From Thauera butanivorans NBRC 103042 (GTDB lineage: Bacteria; Pseudomonadota; Gammaproteobacteria; Burkholderiales; Rhodocyclaceae), in contig NZ_BCUG01000035.1 in assembly GCF_001591165.1 (NCBI RefSeq), forward strand, positions 1 through 46,535: a stretch of DNA of 46,535 nucleotides. Direction: 5' to 3'. The position numbers and the translations under genes are program-made. The notes under the pieces were generated by a model, which was given only the letters and a program-made list of their open reading frames with translations, did no database searches and had not been told where the DNA came from. Position 1 is the first letter of the stretch. Each line of letters begins with the position of its first letter. Positions 33,770-42,344 of the stretch are shown here, in pieces.

Positions 33770-34942
33770 TCAACCCTCACGGAACCATGAGAGACGAGGC
33801 CACTTCATCAATCGAACGAGCCCCGCCATGACGACCAAGATAGGAAGAATGGCGTACAGATTGAGCGTTTGCCAGCCCAGCGCATTGACCATCGCACCGG
33901 AGAACAAGGTCGCGGCCGTGACGCCCAAGAATACGAGCGTATCATTCAGGGCCTGAACGCGGGCGGCCTCTTCCTTGCGACAGTTCTCGGTCAGCAGGGC
34001 TGTGGCACCAACGTAGAGAAAATTCCAACCGATCCCCAGCAGAATCAGCGCGGCCTCAAAGTGGGCCAGCTCGATCCCCGTCAGGCTGACCGCAATGCTC
34101 CCGAGACTCAACAGACAACCCAATAGCATGACCGGCATGATGCCAATTCTCTGAATGAGCGCTCCAGTGAAAAATGAGGGCGCAAACATGGCGATCACGT
34201 GCCACTGAATGACTTGGGCGGTCTGGGCGAAACTGAGCCGTGAACACATCATGGCTAGTGGCGTGGCGGTCATCAGGAGATTCATCACAGCATAGCCAAC
34301 AACCCCTCCCAAAATGGCCATGGCCAACTTGGGATTACTGGCAATTTCAGACCATGACCGCCGTGCCTGCTTGTTTTCCGCCTTCACCATCGGCGGCAGG
34401 CTGAGGCCTGCCGCGAACATGGCCCCCAACAACGCCACGCCGGTCAATGAAAGAAAGCTGGCGTAGAAGGCTGGCTCGAGAGCGTCCTTAGTCCACCGAG
34501 CAAGCATCGGTCCGGCCACAGCGGCAAGGAGCCCGCCAGTCAGCGTCCACGAGATAGCCAGATTTTTTCTGCTCGGAACCACCGAATCGACTGCCGCGAA
34601 CCGGTAATACTGGCCGACTGCACCAAAGGCGCCGATCAAGAACCCGGCCGCTGCGAACAAGGTGAAACTGCCAATCCGCACGCCGAATGCAGCGCATGCC
34701 AAGCCGATCGCACCAACCAAAGCTCCAGCACAAAAGATGAAGCGGCGCCCAAAACGTTCCATAAGCCTGGCTACCGGATAGAGCATCACCATAGTCCCCA
34801 GGTACTGGATACCCAGTGGCACGGTAGCGTAGTCCGGTGACGAGAGTTGAGCCCCCACCAGGGCCGACGATGAGAGCACGAGGCTGATCGTGGTCATCAT
34901 CGCCGCCTGGGAGAGCGCCAACAGAAAAATGTTACGGTTCAT
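33770..34942 (-). CDS. MFS transporter (likely exporter of island product)
   Basis: This 390-residue protein has about twelve spans; ATG 34942 overlaps the stop of the PvcA-like gene (ATGA). YPVARLMERFGRRFIFCAGALVGAIG carries the usual loop between spans 2 and 3 (GRR/RFG) near residues 55-80. Its GC content and codon use match the island rather than the flank. In isocyanide or siderophore-like clusters such transporters export the product or provide self-resistance; that role is inferred from position. Confidence 0.88.
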   Translation of the reverse strand: MNRNIFLLALSQAAMMTTISLVLSSSALVGAQLSSPDYATVPLGIQYLGTMVMLYPVARLMERFGRRFIFCAGALVGAIGLACAAFGVRIGSFTLFAAAGFLIGAFGAVGQYYRFAAVDSVVPSRKNLAISWTLTGGLLAAVAGPMLARWTKDALEPAFYASFLSLTGVALLGAMFAAGLSLPPMVKAENKQARRSWSEIASNPKLAMAILGGVVGYAVMNLLMTATPLAMMCSRLSFAQTAQVIQWHVIAMFAPSFFTGALIQRIGIMPVMLLGCLLSLGSIAVSLTGIELAHFEAALILLGIGWNFLYVGATALLTENCRKEEAARVQALNDTLVFLGVTAATLFSGAMVNALGWQTLNLYAILPILVVMAGLVRLMKWPRLSWFREG

Positions 34943-36162
34943 ACGCTGGGCTTCGACGGTTCGTAGAATTGCGTCAGCCCCTTCTCATCGATCACCCGGG
35001 TGAAGGATGGATTACCGATAACGGTTATCTCGTGACGAATTTCCATCCGCTCGGCATCGTCATTGTCGCCCGACACCAGGACCGCAATGCCATGGTAAGG
35101 GAGGAGACGGGAGCCCAGTTTGTATTCCGGATACAGGCGAAGGCCCAATACCGGGATTTTTTTTGCGTGGATCGTAGCCCGAATGGCATTCGGGAAATGA
35201 CGTTTCTCCCAGTTCGTATCAGCAGCAGCAGCCTTCAAGGCCCGGTACTCTGCAAGCGCCAAGGTGGCACTGTCATCGAGTTGAGCCAGGGAAATGCCGG
35301 AGTCGGCACAAAACAGAGCCGCCAACTGTTGTTCGTAGGAGAATCCCATACGCCGGGAATTGAGCGTGGCGCGCATGCTGGCATGCCAGCGCTGGTATTC
35401 ATCCACAGGCAGATCATGCGACAGCGGATCGGCCAGGAACTTGGCGCACCAAATCTCGAAGCGTTCGTGGAAAAACTGGTTGTAGTAGGAAAGATAGTCG
35501 GAGATGTCGTGAATCTTGATGGTCTCCGCTATCTGCAGATCTTCGGTCCGCCGACGCAATTGAACCAGATAATTCTGTGCCTCTACTGACGTAACCCCCA
35601 GCGGCAACGCATAGAACGTGCTATCGCTGATCACATGAAAGGTGGCTCCTGGCGGGTAGATATTCGCGATGTGGCGGGCAATGTTATCCATGTGGAGCAG
35701 TGATACATCATCCGCGGTGGTTACCTCTGTGGGCTGCACCCGCTTGGTCGGATTGCTGATTACGCAGAATGCGAGGATCAGAATTTCGATCGGAGCACCT
35801 TTCTCGCAAGCCTCCGTAACCACCTGACGCCACTGGTCGCATTCGCGGAATTTCTTTCGTGAATTGAACTGGAAGGCGTTGTGATTCAGAAGCTCGATGA
35901 TCCGCGATGGTAGATCAAGTGTCTTGGTTCGCTCCAAGAACGCATCCATATCGAAGTGGGGTGAGATGCTGAGGCGCCGAATCCGGGCATCATCACTAGG
36001 CCCGTAGGTACGCTGCGGCTGCCACTGCGAGCGAGGATCGTTCTTCGGCCAGACAAACTCGTGCCCGATCTGGGACCGAGAGATGATCTCCCCACTCAAC
36101 CCGACCGGAAGCTGCTGATTGGCAGCGGATGCAGGTACAGACAGCGGTTCGGACATCAACAT
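34939..36162 (-). CDS. PvcA/DIT1-family (isocyanide synthase-like) protein, divergent
   Basis: This protein has 407 residues from ATG 36162 behind AAGGAGGAAACC; a second ATG is two codons in. Residues 125-215 match the DIT1/PvcA family: ILAFCVISNPTKRV, then IANIYPPGATFHVISDSTFYALPLGV (about 165-190). Near the end, HFPNAIRATIH (322-332) and LLPYHGIAVL (353-362) are also family marks. Isocyanide synthases turn Tyr or Trp into an isonitrile with ribulose-5-phosphate. Differences: the lysine of the family FKSxN-like motif is absent (VISNP), and SDG reads SDS. An N-terminal part of about 80 residues is extra. No PvcB-like dioxygenase lies next to it. Product uncertain. Confidence 0.7.
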   Translation of the reverse strand: MLMSEPLSVPASAANQQLPVGLSGEIISRSQIGHEFVWPKNDPRSQWQPQRTYGPSDDARIRRLSISPHFDMDAFLERTKTLDLPSRIIELLNHNAFQFNSRKKFRECDQWRQVVTEACEKGAPIEILILAFCVISNPTKRVQPTEVTTADDVSLLHMDNIARHIANIYPPGATFHVISDSTFYALPLGVTSVEAQNYLVQLRRRTEDLQIAETIKIHDISDYLSYYNQFFHERFEIWCAKFLADPLSHDLPVDEYQRWHASMRATLNSRRMGFSYEQQLAALFCADSGISLAQLDDSATLALAEYRALKAAAADTNWEKRHFPNAIRATIHAKKIPVLGLRLYPEYKLGSRLLPYHGIAVLVSGDNDDAERMEIRHEITVIGNPSFTRVIDEKGLTQFYEPSKPSV

Positions 36163-36251
36163 GGTTTCCTCCTTGTGTTGTGAATGGTTGCCATTGACAT
36201 GTTGCGCAGATAAGCTAGAGTGAAAAAGACATAGTTCCCTCGTTTTCTGCC
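36163..36251. promoter_or_regulatory. divergent promoter of the island operon and GlxA regulator
   Basis: This 89-bp gap is AT-richer than its surroundings. TTGACA at 36194-36199 (plus) could be a -35 for the regulator, with weak -10 candidates; no strong minus-strand box is seen. The divergent arrangement suggests the regulator controls the PvcA-like operon from here. Confidence 0.4.
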
Positions 36252-37193
36252 ATGGCACGCAAGCTGGTTTTTGTCGTATTCCCCAATTTTCAGTTGCTGG
36301 ATGTGGCCGGTCCGATCGCCGCTTTCGAGATGGCCAACCGGATGGAGCCAAGAACGTATGAGCTGACTTTGGCCAGCCAGAAAGGAGGTGCGGTGGAGAG
36401 TTCGGCCGGTACCACACTGCTCGCCATACCGTTTGCCCAAGTGTTCGATGCGGACACCGTAATCGCCGTCGGTGGCGAAGGTGTCATCGACGCAGCATCC
36501 TGTACGGAGATGCTGGATTTCATCCACGATCTGTCACGGAAAGCGCGGCGCACGGCGAGCGTCTGTTCGGGTGCCTATCTGCTCGCCTCGGCCGGCTTGC
36601 TCAATGGACGGAAGGCGACAACGCACTGGCGGCGTAGCGCCGACTTCAGACGCCGCTTTCCCGACGTATCCCTCGATGAGGATCGCATCTATGTGAATGA
36701 CGGTACTCTATGGACCTCGGCGGGAATCAGTGCAGGAATCGATCTCTCCCTAGCCTTGATTGCCGACGACGTGGGCGAGCAGATCGCCCGTCAGGTTGCC
36801 CACCAACTCGTAGTGTATTACCGTCGCCCAGGTGGGCAATCCCAGTATTCCGCGTTGTTGAAAATGGGCATGGGGGATGGTCGCTTCGCCGGCCTACTCG
36901 ATTACATCCGTAGCAATCTGGACAAACCGCTGACGGTCGGCGATCTCGCGGACCAGGCGTGCATGAGTCCAAGACATTTTGCCCGATGCTTCACTTCGGA
37001 GATCGGCACAACCCCGGCCCGGGCCGTCGAGCGGTTAAGGGTCGATGCCGCGAGCGCCGCATTGGAAAGCGGCAACGGCTCGGTACAGGTTGTGGCGCGC
37101 CAATGTGGCTTCACGGACGTCGAGCGAATGCGACGTGCCTTTATCCGCCTCAAAGGAGTCCCTCCTTCGGCCGTAAAACGCCATTTCCGCTAA
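36252..37193 (+). CDS. GlxA-family regulator (DJ-1/PfpI plus AraC HTH)
   Basis: This protein has 313 residues. The first 190 are a DJ-1/PfpI domain (LVFVVFPNFQLLDVAGPIAAF at 5-25; Cys105 in SVCSGAYLLASAGLL at the nucleophile elbow). Residues 215-313 are an AraC-type DNA-binding domain (LADQACMSPRHFARCFTSE and VVARQCGFTDVERMRRAF). Such regulators respond to amines or amino-acid-derived compounds. It is divergent from the PvcA-like operon, so probably its controller. Base composition matches the island. Confidence 0.9.
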   Translation: MARKLVFVVFPNFQLLDVAGPIAAFEMANRMEPRTYELTLASQKGGAVESSAGTTLLAIPFAQVFDADTVIAVGGEGVIDAASCTEMLDFIHDLSRKARRTASVCSGAYLLASAGLLNGRKATTHWRRSADFRRRFPDVSLDEDRIYVNDGTLWTSAGISAGIDLSLALIADDVGEQIARQVAHQLVVYYRRPGGQSQYSALLKMGMGDGRFAGLLDYIRSNLDKPLTVGDLADQACMSPRHFARCFTSEIGTTPARAVERLRVDAASAALESGNGSVQVVARQCGFTDVERMRRAFIRLKGVPPSAVKRHFR

Positions 37194-37294
37194 CGCATGC
37201 GAGATCGAATTCAGTTGATCACTGATCGCTTCGGCTTGACCGGCCCGAATCGCCCTTTAGCAGTCGGCTCCAATACATTTCAGTCAACCGCCGC

Positions 37295-37352
37295 TCCCGC
37301 GCAGGCGGGAACCCGGAGATGTACCGTATCCTGGATTCCCGCCTGCGCGGGA
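37295..37352. repeat. REP-like inverted repeat pair at island edge
   Basis: TCCCGCGCAGGCGGGAA (37295-37311) and its exact reverse complement (37336-37352) are 24 bp apart. Motifs of the type ATTCCCGCCTGCGCGGGAATGAC are widespread REP elements in proteobacteria, often moved by RAYT transposases. No transposase is seen here. It could also serve as a terminator for the minus-strand transcript that ends at 37398. The rest of 37194-37397 holds nothing I can name. Confidence 0.75.
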
Positions 37353-37397
37353 ATGACATTCTTGACTGCTTGCGGTCTTCACTGAGCAGTATTGCGG

Positions 37398-38795
37398 CTA
37401 GACCGCGTGCAGCACCCGCCCGCAGCCGACGGTAAGCCGTACACGTACCGCAGCCAGGTCTTCGAACAAGCCCTCCCACGGCCGGTCCAGCACGCACAGG
37501 TCGGCCACCGCGCCGGCCGCCAGCGACCGGCATGGCCCTCCGGGATGCAGAGGATGCGAGCCGTACAGGCGCAGCACGGCCGCCGGATCGAGCGCCTCGT
37601 CCGCGCCGAGCACGCGGCCGGCCCGGCTCGTTCGCCGCAGCGCGGCGTCCATCGCCCGCCAGGGATCGATGTCGCCATAGGGGGCGTCCGACCCCGCGCC
37701 GAGCGGCACTCCGGCGATGACGAAGCTGCGCGCGCGGTAGAGATGCGCGATGTCCTGCGTCGGCACCGCGGACAGGTAGGCGTCGCCGCGCTCGAACAGG
37801 AAATGGGGCTGGGTGACGACGTGCAGCCCGGCCTCGCGGACCAGCGCGACCGCCTCGGGCGAGGCGAGGGAAGCGTGCTCCAGGCGGTCGCCGCGGCGCA
37901 CGCCGGCGGCCTGCAGAGCGCCCACGGCAAAGACCAGTTCGGCCTGAGTGACGCAATGCACCGCGACCGCTCGGCCGGCGGCGTGGCTTTGCACGATCCG
38001 CTCGCGCATCGCGCCGAAGTCCGGCAGCGCCGATTCGCGCAGATGGATCTTGGTCGCCCCCACCGCGAGCCCGGGCCGGCTCCAGGCCGGGTCGAGCCCT
38101 GCGCTGCCCATCACCAGCACGTCCTGCAGCAGCCGGCCGCCTGCGCGCTCGCGCGCGAAATGCCGGAATTCGCCGGCGCCGTTGTCCGGGCCGGCGTCGG
38201 TCACCCCGGTGATGCCCAGCCGCGCCAGCCGCAGGCTGGCCTCGCCCAGCGCCGGCATGCGCGTGCCGAGCCGCGCCCGCAGCCAGGCATCGGCGCCGTA
38301 CAGGCGCCCGCTCGGCGTTCCGCCGTGGCGCTCGAAAGGGTCGTCGCCGGCCCCGTCGCCGACGCCGAGGCTGCGCAGGCCCGCCGAATTGAAGATCCAC
38401 AACTGTCCGCTGCGGTGCTGGATGCGCAGCGGGCGCTCGGGCGCCACGCGGTCGAGCCACCAGCGGTCGATCTCGCCCGCGACCGACTCGTGGTAGCCGA
38501 CGCCGCGCAGCCAGCCCCCGCCCGCGCGCGCGGCGCGCGTGCCGAGCGCCTGCGCGAGCGCCGCCGCATCGGTCACCTGCGGCGGCCCGCAGGGCACGGA
38601 GTCGAGCGCGGCGGCATAGGCGAGCAGGTGCAGATGATGGTCGTGCAGGCCGGGCAGCACCGCCGCGCCGGCGGCATCGAAGACGTCCTCGCCGCGCAGC
38701 GGGCGCAAGCCGGGCGAGATGCAGGCGATGCGCCCGCCGTCGATGCGGATGGCCGTGCGCACGCCGGGGCTCAGGCTGGCGCCGGTGATCAGCAT
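37398..38795 (-). CDS. amidohydrolase family protein (YtcJ-like)
   Basis: This protein has 465 residues from ATG 38795, overlapping the CoA-transferase upstream by 7 bp. The beta-sandwich start (MLITGASL, IRIDGGRIACI) leads to LPGLHDHHLHLLAYA with the HxH metal ligands (about 47-61). GATKIHLRESA, AVHCVTQAEL, DRLEHASL and AGSDAPYGDIDPW supply the further Lys, His and Asp ligands. YtcJ-like enzymes hydrolyse amides or cyclic amides; the substrate is unknown. It is the last gene of the minus-strand unit starting at 42031. Confidence 0.87.
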   Translation of the reverse strand: MLITGASLSPGVRTAIRIDGGRIACISPGLRPLRGEDVFDAAGAAVLPGLHDHHLHLLAYAAALDSVPCGPPQVTDAAALAQALGTRAARAGGGWLRGVGYHESVAGEIDRWWLDRVAPERPLRIQHRSGQLWIFNSAGLRSLGVGDGAGDDPFERHGGTPSGRLYGADAWLRARLGTRMPALGEASLRLARLGITGVTDAGPDNGAGEFRHFARERAGGRLLQDVLVMGSAGLDPAWSRPGLAVGATKIHLRESALPDFGAMRERIVQSHAAGRAVAVHCVTQAELVFAVGALQAAGVRRGDRLEHASLASPEAVALVREAGLHVVTQPHFLFERGDAYLSAVPTQDIAHLYRARSFVIAGVPLGAGSDAPYGDIDPWRAMDAALRRTSRAGRVLGADEALDPAAVLRLYGSHPLHPGGPCRSLAAGAVADLCVLDRPWEGLFEDLAAVRVRLTVGCGRVLHAV

Positions 38796-40201
38796 GCGAG
38801 CAGTTCGGCGAGTGCGGCGTCATCGCCGCCGTGAGGACGTGCCCGCGCTGCGGCAGCCGGCCGCGCCGGGCGGCATCCGGCCAGCCCCGCCGCCAGCGCC
38901 TGCGCATGCCAGCGCCGGGCGCGGACGCGCAGCGCCTCGTCGCTCTCCAGGCGTTCCCACGCCGCACAATGGGCGACGACGTCGCGCATTGCCAGCGACA
39001 CCACGCAGCCGCCGCCTGCCGCATGCGCGGCCCAGGCCGCCAGCGCCGCATGCAGGCCGGTCAGCGGATCGCCGATCGCATCGCCACAGAAAGCCCATGG
39101 CCCGCCGGCGCGCGCCAGCATGGTGGACAGCCCGCCCGCCACGCCCGCGTCGTCGCCGAAGGCGACCCAGTTGGCCGCCGGTTCGTGGCGCCCGTAGCCG
39201 GTGATGCTGATCCAGCTCAGCGCCGGGTGCGCCGCGACCATCGCCTCGGCGTCGATGCCGAGCTGGCGCAGCGCACGCGGGCGCGAGGAATCGATGACGA
39301 TGTCCGCCCACTCGATCAGGCGGCGCAGGCGCTCGATGCCTGCCGCGGAAGCGAAATCCACCGCGACGCACCACTTGCCCGCATTGAGCAGGTCGAAGAA
39401 GGCCGCATTGCCGGCGCGGGCGCCGTCCGGGCGCCGGGTGCTCTCGACCTTGACCACCTGGGCGCCGAGCTGGTGCAGCAGTTGCCCGCACAGCGGTCCC
39501 GCCCACAAAGCGGACAGATCGAGCACGCGCGGCGACCGCCCCTCGCGGCCCGTCTCTGCCCCGGCGCCCCCCCGGCGCACCCGGCACCAGGGCGGGGCCT
39601 GAGCGGGCAGCTCGGCCGCGGCGACCGGGAGCCCGAGCAGCCGCGCGCGTTCGAGCGTGGCCTGCGCCGGCTGGGCCGCCACGGCCGCGGCAAGCGCCGG
39701 CCAGTCGGCGGCGGCGCGCCCTTCCAGCCAGGCCGGCAGCAGTTCCCAGTCTTCGTCGCGGGCGAGATTCACCGCCAGCATGCCGTCGGCCGCCGCCAGC
39801 AGGCGGCAGCTCCCACCGGCCGAGATCCGCCCCCGGCGGCGCAGGCCGAGCAGGGCCGCACGCTGCGCCAGCACGTCTTCCCCGCTACGCCAGGCGGGCG
39901 GCAGCTGCGCCCCCAGCGCGCCCAGGGCCTGCAGCACGCCGTTGGCGCAGGCCGACAGCGGTGCCGGCAGCATGCAGCCGGGCTGCTCCGCGGCGCCGGT
40001 CAGCCACATCAGCCCGCTGCGGGCCCAGGCGATGGCGGGGTGGGCATCCTGCGCCCCCGCCTGCCGCCCGACCCTGGCCCCCAGCGCCGACAGCAGGCCT
40101 TCCGCATAGCGGCTGGCACAGCCTTCGCCGGCGAGCACCAGGCTGCGCCCTGCGAGCAGCCCGTCCGCCTCGCGGCAGGATGCGCCCGGCGCCGGCTCCA
40201 T
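38789..40201 (-). CDS. two-domain CaiB/BaiF CoA-transferase
   Basis: This 470-residue protein has about 235 residues that are only distantly CaiB-like (an alanine-rich domain with RYAEGLLSALGARVG near 31-45). A proper CaiB domain then begins at residue 229 (RVLDLSALWAGPLCGQLLHQLGAQVVKVE). Asp374 in FCGDAIGDPLTG matches the catalytic Asp. The second domain lacks the usual C-terminal third. Two-domain members are known to me from actinobacterial catabolic clusters. ATG 40201 lies 6 bp after the ligase gene stop. It may hand CoA to or from the ligase product. Confidence 0.82.
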   Translation of the reverse strand: MEPAPGASCREADGLLAGRSLVLAGEGCASRYAEGLLSALGARVGRQAGAQDAHPAIAWARSGLMWLTGAAEQPGCMLPAPLSACANGVLQALGALGAQLPPAWRSGEDVLAQRAALLGLRRRGRISAGGSCRLLAAADGMLAVNLARDEDWELLPAWLEGRAAADWPALAAAVAAQPAQATLERARLLGLPVAAAELPAQAPPWCRVRRGGAGAETGREGRSPRVLDLSALWAGPLCGQLLHQLGAQVVKVESTRRPDGARAGNAAFFDLLNAGKWCVAVDFASAAGIERLRRLIEWADIVIDSSRPRALRQLGIDAEAMVAAHPALSWISITGYGRHEPAANWVAFGDDAGVAGGLSTMLARAGGPWAFCGDAIGDPLTGLHAALAAWAAHAAGGGCVVSLAMRDVVAHCAAWERLESDEALRVRARRWHAQALAAGLAGCRPARPAAAARARPHGGDDAALAELLAC

Positions 40202-40207
40202 GGCGGC

Positions 40208-41716
40208 TCAGCCCGCGGCGGACAATTCCTCGCGCAGCACGCGGCGCAGGATCTTGCCCATCTCGTTGTAGGGCAGTTGCTGGCGGAAGCAGAGCACGGC
40301 GGGGACGCGCGAGGAGCGCAGGCGCTCGCGCACCCAGTCGCGCAGCTCGGCCTCGCCGGCCGTCGCGCCCGGGCCGAGCACCACCACGGCGCCCACGGCT
40401 TCGCCCCATTCGGTATCGGGGACGGCCACCACCGCGACATCGGCGATCGCCGGATGCTGGCGCAGCACGTCCTCGATCTCGCCCGGCGAGATGTTCTCGC
40501 CGCCGCGGACGATGACGTCGTCGGCACGGCCGTCGAGATAGAGGAAGCCGTACTTGTCCAGGTAGCCGCGATCGCAGGTCGGGAACCAGCCCTTGTCGTC
40601 GAGCAGGCTGCCGACGCCCAGGTATTCCCCCGCCACCTGTCCGCCGCGGACGAACACGCTGCCCACTTCCCCCGCGGGCAGCACATTGCCGTCCTCGCCG
40701 CGGATCTCGATTTCCACCGCGTCGATCGGGCGGCCTACCGAATGCAGACGCTTGCGCACTTCGGGGTCGGCGCTGTGGAAGCCCTCGCGGTGGCCTTCGG
40801 GATCGAGCAGCGCGATCGTCGAGCTGGTCTCGGTCAGGCCATAGGCATTGGTGAAATCGACTGCGGGCCACAGCTGCATCGCGCGCTCGATGACCGGCGC
40901 CGGCATCTTGCCGCCGCCGTAGGCGAGCGCGCGCAGAGAGGGCATCGCCGCCTCGGCGCCGGAGCCGTCGATGTATTCGATGATGCGCGCCAGCATCGTC
41001 GGCACGACGAAGGCATTGGTCGCCTTTTCGCGGCGGCAGGTCTCGAGCCAGGCCTGGCCGTCGAAGCCGGGCAGCTGCACCATGCGCCGGCAGGCATAGG
41101 TCGAGCTCAGGATCGCCGAGATGCCGGCGATGTGGTACGGCGGCACGGCGACGAGCGTGGCGTCGTCCTCGTCCGCGGCGGCGAACTCGACCGTGCCGAG
41201 GATGTAGCTCATCAGGTTCTCGTGGCGCAGCACGGCGGCTTTCGGCGCCCCGGTGGTGCCGCTGGTGAAGAGCTGCACCGCCACCGCGGCGGGATCGGCC
41301 TGGGCCGGTTCCTCAGCGGCATGCTCGCCGTCGAGGGCCTCGCGCAGGAACTGCTCGCGATCCACCACGGTGAAGCCGTCCGGAACCTCGATCCCTTCGA
41401 GCAGCTGCGGGTCGGCGACCAGCCAGGCCGGGGCGATGCGCTGCAGCAGGGCCCGGATCTCGGGCTTGGTGAGGCGGTAGTTCATCGGCACATAGGGCAG
41501 GCCGGCGCAAGCCGCGGCATACAGCGCCACCGGTGCGGCAAGGCTGTTGACGTCGAGAAAGCCGACATGCCGGCAGCCGCTCGCGCGGATCCGCGCACCG
41601 GCGCGCCGTGCCGCCTCCAGCATGCGGCCGTAAGTGATCGAGCGCTCACCGCAGGTCGCGGCGATCCGCTCCGGATGGCATTCCGCCGCCATTTCCAGCG
41701 TCATCAGGACGTTCAT
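40208..41716 (-). CDS. AMP-dependent acyl-CoA synthetase/ligase
   Basis: This 502-residue protein is an ANL-family enzyme. LFTSGTTGAPK (149-159) is the P-loop, NAYGLTETSS the A5 motif, GWFPTCDRGYLD and GRADDVIVRGGENISPGEIE the A7/A8 hinge region, and the C-terminal YNEMGKILRR holds the catalytic Lys. It makes an acyl-adenylate and then the CoA thioester of a carboxylic acid. It follows the 103-residue gene by 3 bp and precedes the two-domain CoA-transferase, so it probably starts the pathway. Substrate unknown. Confidence 0.92.
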   Translation of the reverse strand: MNVLMTLEMAAECHPERIAATCGERSITYGRMLEAARRAGARIRASGCRHVGFLDVNSLAAPVALYAAACAGLPYVPMNYRLTKPEIRALLQRIAPAWLVADPQLLEGIEVPDGFTVVDREQFLREALDGEHAAEEPAQADPAAVAVQLFTSGTTGAPKAAVLRHENLMSYILGTVEFAAADEDDATLVAVPPYHIAGISAILSSTYACRRMVQLPGFDGQAWLETCRREKATNAFVVPTMLARIIEYIDGSGAEAAMPSLRALAYGGGKMPAPVIERAMQLWPAVDFTNAYGLTETSSTIALLDPEGHREGFHSADPEVRKRLHSVGRPIDAVEIEIRGEDGNVLPAGEVGSVFVRGGQVAGEYLGVGSLLDDKGWFPTCDRGYLDKYGFLYLDGRADDVIVRGGENISPGEIEDVLRQHPAIADVAVVAVPDTEWGEAVGAVVVLGPGATAGEAELRDWVRERLRSSRVPAVLCFRQQLPYNEMGKILRRVLREELSAAG

Positions 41717-41719
41717 GGC

Positions 41720-42031
41720 TCAGTCCGATGAAGGCAGGGCCTTGGCCTGTTTCACCGCGAGCACCACGCCGTCGATCGACAGGCTGCCCTTGCCGCCTTT
41801 CGTGCACAGCAGCTCGAAGCGCTCGGCGGCATCGGTATAGCGCTTGCCGACCAGCGTACCCTGCGCAAACGCCTCGTGCGCCATTGCCGCAGCCGGCTTG
41901 TCGGCGCCCATCGGCAGCATCTGCGCACCGCCGCACTCCAGGCACACTTCGTCCGCGACCGCGCGCACGACCATCACCTCGGTATCGCATACCGCGCTTT
42001 TCAGGCGCGATCCCGTCTTCAACGTGTTCAT
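41720..42031 (-). CDS. small cysteine-containing protein of unknown function
   Basis: This 103-residue protein has RLKSAVCDTEVMVVRA (residues 9-24) followed by CLECGGAQM (about 30-38), giving three cysteines within 24 residues that could bind a metal. ATG 42031 is the first gene of the unit and the next gene starts 3 bp after its stop, so the reading frame is believable. I recall similar small proteins next to acyl-CoA synthetases, but do not know a function. Confidence 0.6.
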   Translation of the reverse strand: MNTLKTGSRLKSAVCDTEVMVVRAVADEVCLECGGAQMLPMGADKPAAAMAHEAFAQGTLVGKRYTDAAERFELLCTKGGKGSLSIDGVVLAVKQAKALPSSD

Positions 42032-42344
42032 CTCTGCATCCTCGAACGATCAAGGGACCGAGCGGGCCAGGCGCCCCTCGCGAATCGGCCGGGCTTCGCC
42101 AGCCAGGCCAGTGAAGGGCATTCTGTGCGATGCCGATCGCCTCTTTCAACGGCCCGCCGGAACCCTGTCCCGAATTGCGCCCGAATAGGCCGGATCAGAA
42201 CTTTGCCCTCGTCCCGGCGGATGGTTTTTCTTTTTATCTTGCCTTCCGGGCGATGCCGCTTCGCACGTCCCTGCGCGCCCGCGACGCCAAGCGCCTCGCT
42301 GGCAGTTCCCCATCGGCAGCCGTTGCCACGCCTGGAAACAAGAC
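42032..42344. other. 313-bp divergent intergenic region
   Basis: It separates the ligase operon (minus) from the CoA-transferase operon (plus). No gene and no copy of the shared GTGATGC motif was found. GGAAACAAGAC before 42345 is a weak ribosome binding site. Promoters must lie here, but I cannot point to them. Confidence 0.5.

Larger units (their letters stand above)
32891..37290. other. lower-GC genomic island with isocyanide-synthase-like operon
   Basis: GC falls to the mid-50s by eye here against about 70% on both sides, and codon use changes with it (more A/T third positions). Left edge: the crotonase at 31871 ends early at 32890. Right edge: the REP-like pair at 37295-37352, then GC-rich DNA again from 37398. 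The island holds a HAD phosphatase, an MFS transporter, a PvcA-like protein and a GlxA-type regulator. No integrase, tRNA or clear direct repeat was found at the edges. Horizontal transfer is inferred from composition. Confidence 0.6.

Noticed and set aside
32917-37219. 8-bp inverted match ATCAACTG (32917-32924) / CAGTTGAT (37212-37219) near the island edges
   Set aside because: Eight bases in several hundred are expected by chance and no longer match or duplication flanks them.
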